This document shows positions 44,300 through 51,824 of a DNA stretch of 64,000 nt, one piece after another. The DNA is from Pelagimonas phthalicica (GTDB taxonomy: Bacteria; Pseudomonadota; Alphaproteobacteria; Rhodobacterales; Rhodobacteraceae), in contig NZ_SOAP01000002.1 of the NCBI RefSeq assembly GCF_004364805.1, positions 1,054,001 through 1,118,000 on the forward strand, given 5' to 3'. Under the pieces are notes generated by a model. It was not told the origin of the DNA and searched no databases. It saw nothing but the letters and a program-made list of their open reading frames with translations. A program made the translations under genes and the position numbers. How positions within the stretch are numbered: position 1 is the first letter of the stretch; each line of letters starts with the position of its first letter.

Positions 44300-44943
44300 G
44301 CCGTTTGGGTAAATCCAATGAACAAAGCGACCTGCGCCGCGTAATACAGCCCCCAAATCGCCATCCCCTGCCCCCGCCAATGGCGTTTCAGGAATTGCTC
44401 TTGGCCAAGAATGGCATCTGACGCCATGAACATCAGCGCCCCGGCCAAGGTTATCCAGCGCCCTGGCCAATCCTGCTGCATCACCGCTGTGACCGCCATG
44501 AGCGCAATCAACGCCACATAGACCAGGACAGGAATCGCCAGTAGCCCGGCATTGGCGGCGTAAAGCGGCCCCAGCCACAGCCCAATGCCCAGGATCACCA
44601 GAACCGCCAATGTCTCCCATCCGCCAAAGGGCACGAGGCCTTGGGAGACAAACAGAAAGACGTAAGCAAGATGGGCCAGGGCAAAGGCAATCATACCGAT
44701 GAGAAAGGCTTTCTCACCCTCACGCGACAGAGCCAGATCACCAAGGGCAGACAAAGCCAGCGCAACCGCCAACCAGAAATGCCCCAGCAAAACCGCCCAT
44801 AGCGCCAAGGCCCCCACCGCCAGTGTTTTCACCACACTGCGACGCCAGGACAGCTTTTTGATCAATGGATAGAGAAAGGCGCTGGCAACCGAAATTGCTG
44901 CCAACGCCTTGATCACTTCTGGACTTGCGGCAACCCCTGCCAT
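44296..44943 (-). CDS. Lysoplasmalogenase-like membrane protein (YhhN family)
   Basis: A 215-residue protein with eight or so hydrophobic helices. YhhN/TMEM86 signatures are KKLSWRRSVVKTLAVGALALWAV, LALSALGDLALSREGEKAFLIGMIAFALAHLAYVFLF and MFMASDAILGQEQFL, the two Asp-containing helices of the active site. Homologues cleave the vinyl-ether bond of lysoplasmalogens. The ATG overlaps the stop of the NuoEF-like gene (TGATG), so translation is coupled although the roles look unrelated. Confidence 0.8.
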   Translation of the reverse strand: MAGVAASPEVIKALAAISVASAFLYPLIKKLSWRRSVVKTLAVGALALWAVLLGHFWLAVALALSALGDLALSREGEKAFLIGMIAFALAHLAYVFLFVSQGLVPFGGWETLAVLVILGIGLWLGPLYAANAGLLAIPVLVYVALIALMAVTAVMQQDWPGRWITLAGALMFMASDAILGQEQFLKRHWRGQGMAIWGLYYAAQVALFIGFTQTA

Positions 44944-46628
44944 CAGACCTCGTCTGGAAAATGCTTCATTGTCAAGCGGATCGGGTTCGGCGCTGCCTGC
45001 CCCAAGCCGCAAATGGACGCATCTACCATGGCAGTGGACAGCTCTTCGAGCAAGCCCTGATCCCAGCTTTCGGCCTGCATCAGTTTGACTGCCTTTTCAC
45101 AGCCGACCCGGCAAGGCGTGCATTGGCCACAGCTTTCATCCTCAAAGAAACGCAGCATGTTCAACGCAGCATCCTTGGCGCTGTCCTGATCCGACAACAC
45201 GACCACCGCTGCCGAGCCGATAAAGGTGCCATGCGGCTGAAGCGTGTCAAAGTCGAGCGGCACGTCACTCAGGCTGGCGGGCAGCAGGCCAGAGGATGGG
45301 CCACCGGGCTGATAAGCTTTGAAGGCGTGACCATCAAGCATCCCGCCGCAGGCCTCGATAATATCGGTGATCGTCGATCCGGCAGGCAGCAGATGCACAC
45401 CCGGATTTTTGACCCGGCCGGAAACGGAATAGCTGCGCAAGCCTTTGCGACCGTTCTTTTCCACCGAATTCAGACATTCCGGCCCTTCGCGGCAAATCTT
45501 GGCCACCCAATAGAGCGTTTCAACATTGTGAACCAAGGTCGGGCGGCCAAAGACCCCCACCTGCGCCACGAATGGCGGGCGGTGGCGGGGCAGACCGCGC
45601 TTGCCCTCGATGGATTCGATCATCGCGCTTTCTTCGCCGCAGATATAGGCCCCGGCCCCGCGACGCAGATCGATATAGCCTTTGGCGACGATCCCCGCCT
45701 CTTCCAAGGCTGCAATCTCACGGCGCAGAATCTCCAGCACCGCCGGATATTCGTCGCGCATATAGATAAAGCAGGTTTCAGCCTCGACCGCCCAGGCAGC
45801 GATCAGCATGCCTTCGAGGAAGAGATGCGGCGTGCGTTCAAGGTAATAGCGGTCCTTGAACGTGCCCGGCTCGCCCTCATCGCCATTCACGGCCAGATAG
45901 CGGGTGCCCTCATTGGCGCGCACAAAGCCCCATTTGGTGCCCGATGGGAAACCCGCGCCGCCTAGACCGCGCAGGCCTGCCTCTTTGACCTTTTCCTGCA
46001 CCGCCTCCCAGTCGCCGCTCTCTCGCAAGCTCATGAGCGTCTCATAGCCACCGGCGTCGCGATAGGCGGCAAGTGTCTCGTAATCGGGCAGATGCGCATG
46101 GGTGTCGCCCGCAGCTATAGCCGCCTGCACCTTTTCGGGCGTGGCGTGGTCGATATGATTGTGCCCCAGCTCCAACACAGGCGCGGTGTCGCAACGCCCC
46201 ATACACGGGGCCCGCACAACGCGCACCTCCGCCGGGTCCAGCCCGTCTTCCAGTGCTTTTTGCAGCTGTTCCGCCCCGGCCAATTCGCAAGACAGGCTGT
46301 CACAGACCCGGATGGTCAAAGCAGGAGGAGGCACGTCGCCCTCTTTTACCACATCAAAATGGGCATAAAAGGTCGCGACCTCATAGACCTCGGCCTGCCC
46401 TACACGCAGCAATTCTGCCACCGCGCGCAGATGCGCCGCCGACAGGTGACCATATTCATCCTGGATCAAATGCAGAAATTCGATCAGCAAATCACGGCGC
46501 AAGGGGCGATCCCCGATCAGCGCCTGCACCTCGGCCAGCGCGGAATCATCCAACTGGCGCCCTTTCGGGGTGTGCCGCCCTTTGCCCTTACCGGATTTCC
46601 AAATACCTTTGCGCTCGTCGAGTGCCAT
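44943..46628 (-). CDS. NuoE-NuoF fusion subunit (FdsB/HoxF-like, NAD-dependent dehydrogenase)
   Basis: A 561-residue flavin and iron-sulfur protein. Residues about 1-160 are a NuoE-like [2Fe-2S] domain with cysteines in RVCDSLSCELAG and APCMGRCDTAP. The NuoF-like part follows: FMN/NADH-binding GLRGLGGAGFPSGTKWGF, GDEGEPGTFKDRYYLE, GAGAYICGEESAMIESIEG, an SLBB region and the [4Fe-4S] site ESCGQCTPCRVGCEK. It would reduce NAD+ in a formate dehydrogenase or hydrogenase-type complex. The ATG at 46628 follows AGGAG. No catalytic subunit gene is adjacent. Confidence 0.85.
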   Translation of the reverse strand: MALDERKGIWKSGKGKGRHTPKGRQLDDSALAEVQALIGDRPLRRDLLIEFLHLIQDEYGHLSAAHLRAVAELLRVGQAEVYEVATFYAHFDVVKEGDVPPPALTIRVCDSLSCELAGAEQLQKALEDGLDPAEVRVVRAPCMGRCDTAPVLELGHNHIDHATPEKVQAAIAAGDTHAHLPDYETLAAYRDAGGYETLMSLRESGDWEAVQEKVKEAGLRGLGGAGFPSGTKWGFVRANEGTRYLAVNGDEGEPGTFKDRYYLERTPHLFLEGMLIAAWAVEAETCFIYMRDEYPAVLEILRREIAALEEAGIVAKGYIDLRRGAGAYICGEESAMIESIEGKRGLPRHRPPFVAQVGVFGRPTLVHNVETLYWVAKICREGPECLNSVEKNGRKGLRSYSVSGRVKNPGVHLLPAGSTITDIIEACGGMLDGHAFKAYQPGGPSSGLLPASLSDVPLDFDTLQPHGTFIGSAAVVVLSDQDSAKDAALNMLRFFEDESCGQCTPCRVGCEKAVKLMQAESWDQGLLEELSTAMVDASICGLGQAAPNPIRLTMKHFPDEV

Positions 46629-46807
46629 CAGTGTCTCCTGTTCTTGATCACACTCTAGCGCCAGTTGCACAGCGCCCGCAGGTGAAAAGCGACAGAAACA
46701 CCCCGGCTTGCGCCGCGAAATAAACGCGTTTTGATCAGATAGGTGACGCGATGTTCCGATAGGGGTATTCCGTAGGTACGTAACCCATGACCGCAAAGGA
46801 GGCCAAG

Positions 46808-47824
46808 ATGGTGCGATTTACCGCTGTGACCCTCGGCATGGTGCTCTGTCTGGTCCTGGCCATGGGGGTGGGCGGCGTGTTCAGCGCGGTTGCGCTGCTC
46901 TACATCACAGTCTTCACCTTTTTCATGGACAAGCTGACGGCCCTGGCCACCCCAGATCATCCCGACGCGGAATTTCCCGCCGGTGACGGGCTGTCGCTGA
47001 TCTTGGGTCTGGTGCATTTCCCGCTGCTCTATGGCGGGGTCTGGGCCATTGCGGTTTCGGGGCTTGCAACGCTCGACAAGGTTTTGATCTTCTTTGCGCT
47101 TTCCTTGTTTCTGGGTCAGGTTAGCAACTCCAACGCCCATGAGCTGATCCACCGCTCCTCGCGCCATCTGCATCGTCTTGGCGTGGCGGTTTACAGCTCG
47201 ATCCTGTTTGGCTTTCACGCCTCGGCCCATGTGCGCGTGCATCACATCCATGCCGCGACCGAGCGTGACCCCAATTCCGCCCGTCTGGGGCAGAATTTCT
47301 ATCACTTTGCCGGGCGCGCCTGGATCGGAGCCTTGCGGCAAGGGTTTCGCGCCGAATCCCGGTTCCGCAAAGGCAAGGGCCTGCATCCCTATGCCCTTTA
47401 CGCAGGTTATGCGGCGCTGTCGCTGCTGCTGGCTTGGCTTATCGGAGGGCTCGCGGGCGTTCTGACTCTGCTCGGCCTTGCCAGCTATGCGCAGATCCAG
47501 CTTTTGCTGTCGGATTACGTCCAGCATTACGGGCTGCGCCGGGCCGAGATTGCGCCGGGCAAATGGGAGCCAGTCGGGCCGCAACACAGCTGGAACAGCC
47601 CGCACGGGTTTTCATCCAGCCTGATGCTGAACGCCCCGCGCCATTCCGACCACCACGCCCATCCCAACCGCCCCTATCCCGGGCTCGAACTGAACCGCGA
47701 CGAGATGCCGATCCTGCCGCAATCCCTGCCGGTGATGGCGGTTTTGGCGCTGGTGCCCCCCGTTTGGCGCAAGCTGATGGACCACCGCGCCGCGAAATGG
47801 CAGGCACGGTCCTCCCGCACCTGA
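46808..47824 (+). CDS. AlkB-like membrane fatty acid hydroxylase / alkane monooxygenase
   Basis: A 338-residue integral membrane di-iron enzyme. The histidine boxes are visible: NAHELIH (HxxxH), HVRVHHIHAATERDP (HxxxHH type) and APRHSDHHAHP; the fourth AlkB signature appears as DYVQHYGLRR in place of the usual NYIEHYG. The hydrophobic first 100 residues give four helices. Family enzymes put oxygen on alkanes or fatty-acid chains. The ATG at 46808 is chosen because AAAGGAGG precedes it; an ATG at 46787 is possible. It is divergent from the NuoEF-like gene. No rubredoxin gene is seen nearby. Confidence 0.85.
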   Translation: MVRFTAVTLGMVLCLVLAMGVGGVFSAVALLYITVFTFFMDKLTALATPDHPDAEFPAGDGLSLILGLVHFPLLYGGVWAIAVSGLATLDKVLIFFALSLFLGQVSNSNAHELIHRSSRHLHRLGVAVYSSILFGFHASAHVRVHHIHAATERDPNSARLGQNFYHFAGRAWIGALRQGFRAESRFRKGKGLHPYALYAGYAALSLLLAWLIGGLAGVLTLLGLASYAQIQLLLSDYVQHYGLRRAEIAPGKWEPVGPQHSWNSPHGFSSSLMLNAPRHSDHHAHPNRPYPGLELNRDEMPILPQSLPVMAVLALVPPVWRKLMDHRAAKWQARSSRT

Positions 47825-47922
47825 ACATAATCCACACCGCGCCATGCGCGGCAGCTCGCGCAAAGATCACATTCCGGTATGCCTGACTTTGCGCGCCGCC
47901 CCGCTTCTGGCACATATGCCTC

Positions 47923-48333
47923 ATGAAACAGATTCTCGCCTCCGCCCTGTCTGCTGCCCTTATCAGCGCCACCGCCCTACCCGCCCTGGCCGCCGAAGCC
48001 CTCTCGGGCCCGGAATTCGAGGCCTATGTCAAAGGCAAGACGCTTTACTTTGGCATGGCCGGTCAGGCCTACGGTGTCGAAGAATACCTGGACGACCGCC
48101 GCGTGCGCTGGTCCTTTCTGGATGGCAAATGCAAGGATGGGTTCTGGTACGAAGAAGCCAGCCAGATCTGCTTTGTCTACGAGGACACGCCAGAACCGCA
48201 ATGCTGGTCTTTCTACAAAGAAGGCAAAGGCTTGCGCGCGGTTTTTGAGAACGACCCATCCAGCACCGTCCTCTATGAGGCGCAACAGGATGACGAGCCG
48301 ATGTTGTGCCTCGGCCCGGATGTCGGGGTTTAA
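47923..48333 (+). CDS. Small exported protein of unknown function
   Basis: A 136-residue protein with a clear signal peptide (MKQILASALSAALISATALPALA, cut before AEA). The mature part contains four cysteines (GKCKDGFWYEE, SQICFVYED, QCWSFYKEG, MLCLGPD) and many aromatics, which suggests a disulfide-bonded periplasmic domain of about 110 residues. I do not recognise the family by name, although the text GTTLYFGMAG-type start recalls small secreted Rhodobacterales proteins. Single gene; no operon partner. Confidence 0.65.
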   Translation: MKQILASALSAALISATALPALAAEALSGPEFEAYVKGKTLYFGMAGQAYGVEEYLDDRRVRWSFLDGKCKDGFWYEEASQICFVYEDTPEPQCWSFYKEGKGLRAVFENDPSSTVLYEAQQDDEPMLCLGPDVGV

Positions 48334-48368
48334 AGCCTAGGGTCAGGATGCGTTGATTTGACGCCACT

Positions 48369-48389
48369 GGGCGACTTAAACAGTCGCCC
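48369..48389 (+). terminator. Hairpin after the small exported-protein gene
   Basis: GGGCGAC (48369-48375) and GTCGCCC (48383-48389) pair around a 7-base loop. It lies 36 bases after the stop. Just before it, at 48339-48349, stands TAGGGTCAGGA, which matches the end of the MITE-like element at 48809. No strong T-run. Confidence 0.5.
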
Positions 48390-48410
48390 CAACCGACCGC
48401 CTCGCCAAAG

Positions 48411-48734
48411 TTAACCGCGGCGCTGCAGCCCCTCAGGTTTGCGTTCTTCGGCAACTTTGACACGGGCGCGTTCCCCCGTGATACGCGGCTGGCGTTTGCC
48501 ACCGCTTGGCCCGTCATCGCCCATGCGCATGATCACCACGGCGAATTGCACCCCGGCAAACACGATCCCGTTGAAGACCCACAGCATGATCACCGCGACG
48601 ACGCCAATATCAGAGTTGAGGATCAGCGCCCCGAGATTGGCAACGTTGAGCCATAGCAACGCTGCAACGAACAGCGCCGAGAGGCCAAAGCCAACGATCA
48701 CCTGACGAATATAAAGCCGAACCAGTTCTGGCAT
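48411..48734 (-). CDS. Small two-helix membrane protein
   Basis: A 107-residue protein with two hydrophobic helices (QVIVGFGLSALFVAALLWLNV and GVVAVIMLWVFNGIVFAGVQFAVVIM) and a basic C-terminal tail (GKRQPRITGERARVKVAEERK) that would face the cytoplasm. The ATG at 48734 follows AGGAGGG with normal spacing. No name recognised. Confidence 0.65.
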   Translation of the reverse strand: MPELVRLYIRQVIVGFGLSALFVAALLWLNVANLGALILNSDIGVVAVIMLWVFNGIVFAGVQFAVVIMRMGDDGPSGGKRQPRITGERARVKVAEERKPEGLQRRG

Positions 48735-48808
48735 CACATAGCCCTCCTGATACATTCCAACCTTAGAATACCTCTAAATCAGAATAGCACAAGCCCAATA
48801 CCAAGCGA

Positions 48809-49078
48809 TTAGGGTCAGGACCCATTAATTCACAATGCTCAGCATGGAAAAATACGTGTTATCAGTGGTTTGATTTTCGCAGACAAGGCTGGTTGCCTTG
48901 GCAAGAAAATCGAACCACTGAGAGCGTGTATTTCTCCATGCCCTTCGGGTTCACCGGATTTTGTCCCAACCTGCGTTATATGCCCTTGAAATAGAACCAC
49001 TATTCCGGCGGGCATATGCCTGGTCTGGAACAAAATCTGGCGAACTGAGCGTTGTGAATTAATGGGTCCTGACCCTAA
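48809..49078. mobile_element. MITE-like element with 34-bp terminal inverted repeats, TA-flanked
   Basis: The ends at 48809-48842 and 49045-49078 are reverse complements over 34 bases with one mismatch. Each end carries GGGTCAGGACCC / GGGTCCTGACCC beside a TA, which fits a TA target duplication as used by IS630/Tc1-mariner elements. The inside folds into two further hairpins: 48843-48940 (CAGTGGTT / AACCACTG arms and a GATTTTC / GAAAATC pair) and about 48955-49041 (ATTTTGT / ACAAAAT and ATATGCCC / GGGCATAT). It has no transposase and no reading frame. The right end supplies the stop codon of the regulator gene. The space 48735-48808 to its left holds nothing I can identify. Confidence 0.85.
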
Positions 49079-50031
49079 CCCAACTTCCCCCGCTGCGTCA
49101 CCGGGCTCACCCCGTAATGGGTGCGATATACGCGCGAGAAATGGCCGGGGCTGGAAAAGCCGCAGGCAATGGCGATCTCGATCACCGACAGCTCGGTCTG
49201 CACCAGCAGATGCCGCGCCCGTTCCAATCGTAATTCCATATAGTATTTCTTGGGCGAGGTATTGAGGTATTTACCAAAAACCCGCTCAACCTGCCGTGTC
49301 GAAATCCCCAAATCATCGGCAATCATAATGGGCGAAACCGGCTCGGCCAGATTGTCCCGCATGATCTCAATCGCGCGGGCCAGATGCGGGTTGCGGATAC
49401 CATTGCGCGATTGCAGCGACAGTTTCTGATCCGACCCCGCCTCACGCACGGCGTTGTAAACCATCTGATCCGCCACGGCGAGCGACAGGTCAGCCCCGTG
49501 ATCCTGTTCAATCACATGCAACATCAGATCCGCCGTCGCCGTCCCCCCCGAGGCCGTTACATATTTCTCATCATCAACAAACACGCTGCGCAGGGTGTTC
49601 ACCTCGGGGAATTCTTCGAACATCGTATCGTGATATTCCCAGTGGATCGCTGCGCGCCGATCCTCCAGAAACCCCGCCTTGGCCAGCACATAGGCCCCCG
49701 AACATAGCGCCCCGATTCTCGTCCGGCTGGTGCGATCCAATCGGCGCAGCGCCGCAATCAGCCCCTTATGGTCGCGCTTTTGCATATTGATGCCCGACAG
49801 AACAAAGAGCCGATCACAGGCGGGCAGCGCTGCAAAGCTGTGATCCACCAGCGTCACCGCCCCCATCGAGCTCATCGCGCGCGCGCCATTTTCCGAGGCA
49901 AACGCCCAGGAATAAAGCGGTTTTTCCGCCACCAGATTGGCAATGCGCAGCGGTTCCACCGCGCAGGAAAACGCCAGATGGGTGAACTCTTCGACAAGGG
50001 CGAAAACGAAATGCTGGGTCTCGGTCTGCAT
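49075..50031 (-). CDS. GlxA-family transcriptional regulator (DJ-1/PfpI plus AraC HTH)
   Basis: About 318 residues. The N-terminal DJ-1/PfpI-like domain (HFVFALVEEFTHLAFSCAVEPLRIAN, ALCSGAYVLAKAGFL) binds an effector; the C-terminal AraC HTH covers about residues 220-315 (ISTRQVERVFGKYL, VIEIAIACGFSSPGHFSRVYRTHYG). Related proteins control choline, carnitine and glycine-betaine catabolism. It is divergent from the GntR gene of the catabolic operon and may regulate it. The ATG at 50031 is chosen; a GTG at 50052 is the alternative. The TAG stop lies in the terminal repeat of the MITE-like element, so a few natural C-terminal residues may be missing. Confidence 0.85.
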   Translation of the reverse strand: MQTETQHFVFALVEEFTHLAFSCAVEPLRIANLVAEKPLYSWAFASENGARAMSSMGAVTLVDHSFAALPACDRLFVLSGINMQKRDHKGLIAALRRLDRTSRTRIGALCSGAYVLAKAGFLEDRRAAIHWEYHDTMFEEFPEVNTLRSVFVDDEKYVTASGGTATADLMLHVIEQDHGADLSLAVADQMVYNAVREAGSDQKLSLQSRNGIRNPHLARAIEIMRDNLAEPVSPIMIADDLGISTRQVERVFGKYLNTSPKKYYMELRLERARHLLVQTELSVIEIAIACGFSSPGHFSRVYRTHYGVSPVTQRGKLG

Positions 50032-50099
50032 CTTCGTGGCGGTCTTTCTCACTGGCTTGGAAACGGGTCCGACCTGCCGGGGTCGATACGGGGTCGGTA

Positions 50100-50111
50100 A
50101 TTGTAGACAAT
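50100..50111. promoter_or_regulatory. FCD/GntR-type operator candidate
   Basis: ATTGT-AG-ACAAT is a perfect 12-base inverted repeat and fits the TNGT-N-ACNA operator consensus known for FadR/FCD-subfamily GntR regulators. A second small palindrome, GACA-ATA-TGTC, overlaps it at 50106-50116. It stands between the GlxA-type and GntR genes, so it may govern both. Confidence 0.6.
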
Positions 50112-50181
50112 ATGTCTTTTAAATGTCATCACGCAATAGAATTCCGCCGCACACTCATCTCAGACACACAGGAGAGCCGCC

Positions 50182-50916
50182 GTGCCCGCCGCTTCAAAAC
50201 CCGCGAAAGCACCCAGAAAAGCGCAATGCCTGGATGATCTGCGCCGCCGCATCCTGACCCAGGCCCATGCGCCGGGGGATTATCTGGATGAACAGCAGCT
50301 GGCGCAGACCTATGAGATGTCGCGCCCGCCCCTGCGCGAAGTGCTGAACCAGTTGGCGGGCGAAGGTTTTGTGGTCCTGCACAAGAATCGCGGCGCTCAA
50401 GTCGCCCCGATGACCCACAAAACCCTGCGCAATTTCTTTGTCGCCGCGCCGATGATCTATGCCGCGGTGTCGCGTCTGGCCGCCTGCCATGCCACGCCCG
50501 CACAGATCATGCAGCTCAAGGACACGCAGCTTTTGTTTCGCGCCGCCATTCGTGACGGAGATGTCAGCCAGCGCGCTCTGATCAACCAGCGCTTTCACGC
50601 GCAGATCGGCGATATGGCCGATAACGAATATCTCATGCCCAGCCTGCGCCGGTTGCTGATCGATCACACCCGCATCTCGATGACCTTTTATGACCCGCAT
50701 CACGGGTCATTGGCGCAGCAGCGCAAGATTGCCGCCGACCAGCACGACGCCTTTATCGCCGCCTTTGAGGCCCATGATGCCGATGCCGCCGCGCAATTGG
50801 CCATTGATCATTGGGAGTTGTCACGCGCCGAAATCGAAACCTTTGCCGCCCCGCAAGGGCTGCAAATCCCGCTTGGAACCGCCCCCGGCACCCGCCAGCA
50901 GAAAGGAGCGTCATGA
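50182..50916 (+). CDS. GntR-family regulator, FCD (FadR) subfamily
   Basis: A 244-residue protein with a winged HTH (LDDLRRRILTQAHAPGDYLDEQQLAQTYEMSRPPLREVLNQLAGEGFVVLHKNRGAQV) and a helical FCD ligand domain with metal-binding histidines (INQRFHAQIGDMADN, DHTRISMTFYD, DQHDAFIAAF). The start is GTG, with GGAGAG upstream. It is the first gene of the operon; its stop overlaps the DapA-like start (ATGA). It most likely responds to the substrate of that pathway through the palindrome at 50100. Confidence 0.9.
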   Translation: MPAASKPAKAPRKAQCLDDLRRRILTQAHAPGDYLDEQQLAQTYEMSRPPLREVLNQLAGEGFVVLHKNRGAQVAPMTHKTLRNFFVAAPMIYAAVSRLAACHATPAQIMQLKDTQLLFRAAIRDGDVSQRALINQRFHAQIGDMADNEYLMPSLRRLLIDHTRISMTFYDPHHGSLAQQRKIAADQHDAFIAAFEAHDADAAAQLAIDHWELSRAEIETFAAPQGLQIPLGTAPGTRQQKGAS

Positions 50917-51824
50917 AATTTGACGGTATCTATACGCCGGTCATCACCCCGTATTTCGAGGATGGCCGCATTGACCGCGACGGCTTTGTCGCAATGATCG
51001 AACACCTGATTGCCTCCGGGGTTCAGGGGCTGATCAATGGCGGCTCAACCGGTGAATATTACGCCCAAAGCCTTGAGGAACGCCAAGACATGGCGCGCCT
51101 CGCCAAAGAGGTGATCGGGGATCGCCTGCCGCTGATCGTCGGCACCGTGGCCATCCGGCTGGAAGAGTCCATCGCCATGGCCGAAACCGCCGCCCAGATC
51201 GGGGCGGATGCCCTGCTGGTCGGCACCCCGCCCTATTCCGTGCCGACCGAGCGTGAAAACGCTCTGAACGCGCTGGCCATCGACCGCGCCGCTGATCTGC
51301 CGATCATGCTTTATAACTATCCCGGTCGCATGGGTGTTGAGATGGGAGAGGAGTTCCTTGACCGCGTTGGCCGCTCGCGCAATTTCTGCGCCATCAAGGA
51401 AAGCTCGGGCGATATCAACCGCGTGCACCTGCTGGCGCGCGATTACCCGCATATCCAGATGTCCTGCGGCATGGACGATCAGGCGCTGGAATTCTTTGCC
51501 TGGGGCGCGCGCAGCTGGGTCTGTGCCGGGTCAAATTTCCTCCCCAAAGAACACGTGGCGCTGTGGCGTGCCTGCGCGGTTGAAGGTGATTTCGACAAGG
51601 GCCGCCGTATCATGTCCGCCATGATGCCGCTGATGCGCGTCTTGGAACAGGGCGGCAAATTCATCCAATGCGTCAAATATGGCTGCGAGATTTCGGGCCA
51701 GCGCGCCGGAGCCCTGCGCCCGCCGCTCCGTGCGCTCAACAAAGATGACAAACGTCAATTGGAACAGGTCGTGCGCGTCCTGAAACGCACCATTGCAGAT
51801 ATCGAAGCGGAGGCCACGGCATGA
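50913..51824 (+). CDS. Dihydrodipicolinate synthase-family (DapA-like) lyase
   Basis: A 303-residue class I aldolase barrel. The Schiff-base lysine is in FCAIKESSGD, the proton-shuttle tyrosine in IMLYNYPGRMG, and the glycine loop in NGGSTGEYYAQS. Family members are pyruvate-type lyases or deaminases (for example 4-hydroxyproline pathway deaminase HypD) as well as DapA itself. True DapA is unlikely here because it lies inside a catabolic operon. The ATG at 50913 follows GAAAGGAGCG. The substrate is open. Confidence 0.88.
   Translation: MKFDGIYTPVITPYFEDGRIDRDGFVAMIEHLIASGVQGLINGGSTGEYYAQSLEERQDMARLAKEVIGDRLPLIVGTVAIRLEESIAMAETAAQIGADALLVGTPPYSVPTERENALNALAIDRAADLPIMLYNYPGRMGVEMGEEFLDRVGRSRNFCAIKESSGDINRVHLLARDYPHIQMSCGMDDQALEFFAWGARSWVCAGSNFLPKEHVALWRACAVEGDFDKGRRIMSAMMPLMRVLEQGGKFIQCVKYGCEISGQRAGALRPPLRALNKDDKRQLEQVVRVLKRTIADIEAEATA

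Noticed and set aside
44925-45965. Long + strand open frame opposite the NuoEF-like gene
   Set aside because: Antisense shadow; the iron-sulfur cysteines are on the other strand.
44943-46628. Complex I (nuo) operon
   Set aside because: E and F domains are fused and no other nuo gene is adjacent.
50913-51824. Lysine-biosynthetic dapA
   Set aside because: It is embedded in an operon with an FAD oxidase and aldehyde dehydrogenase under GntR control, so a catabolic lyase is more likely.
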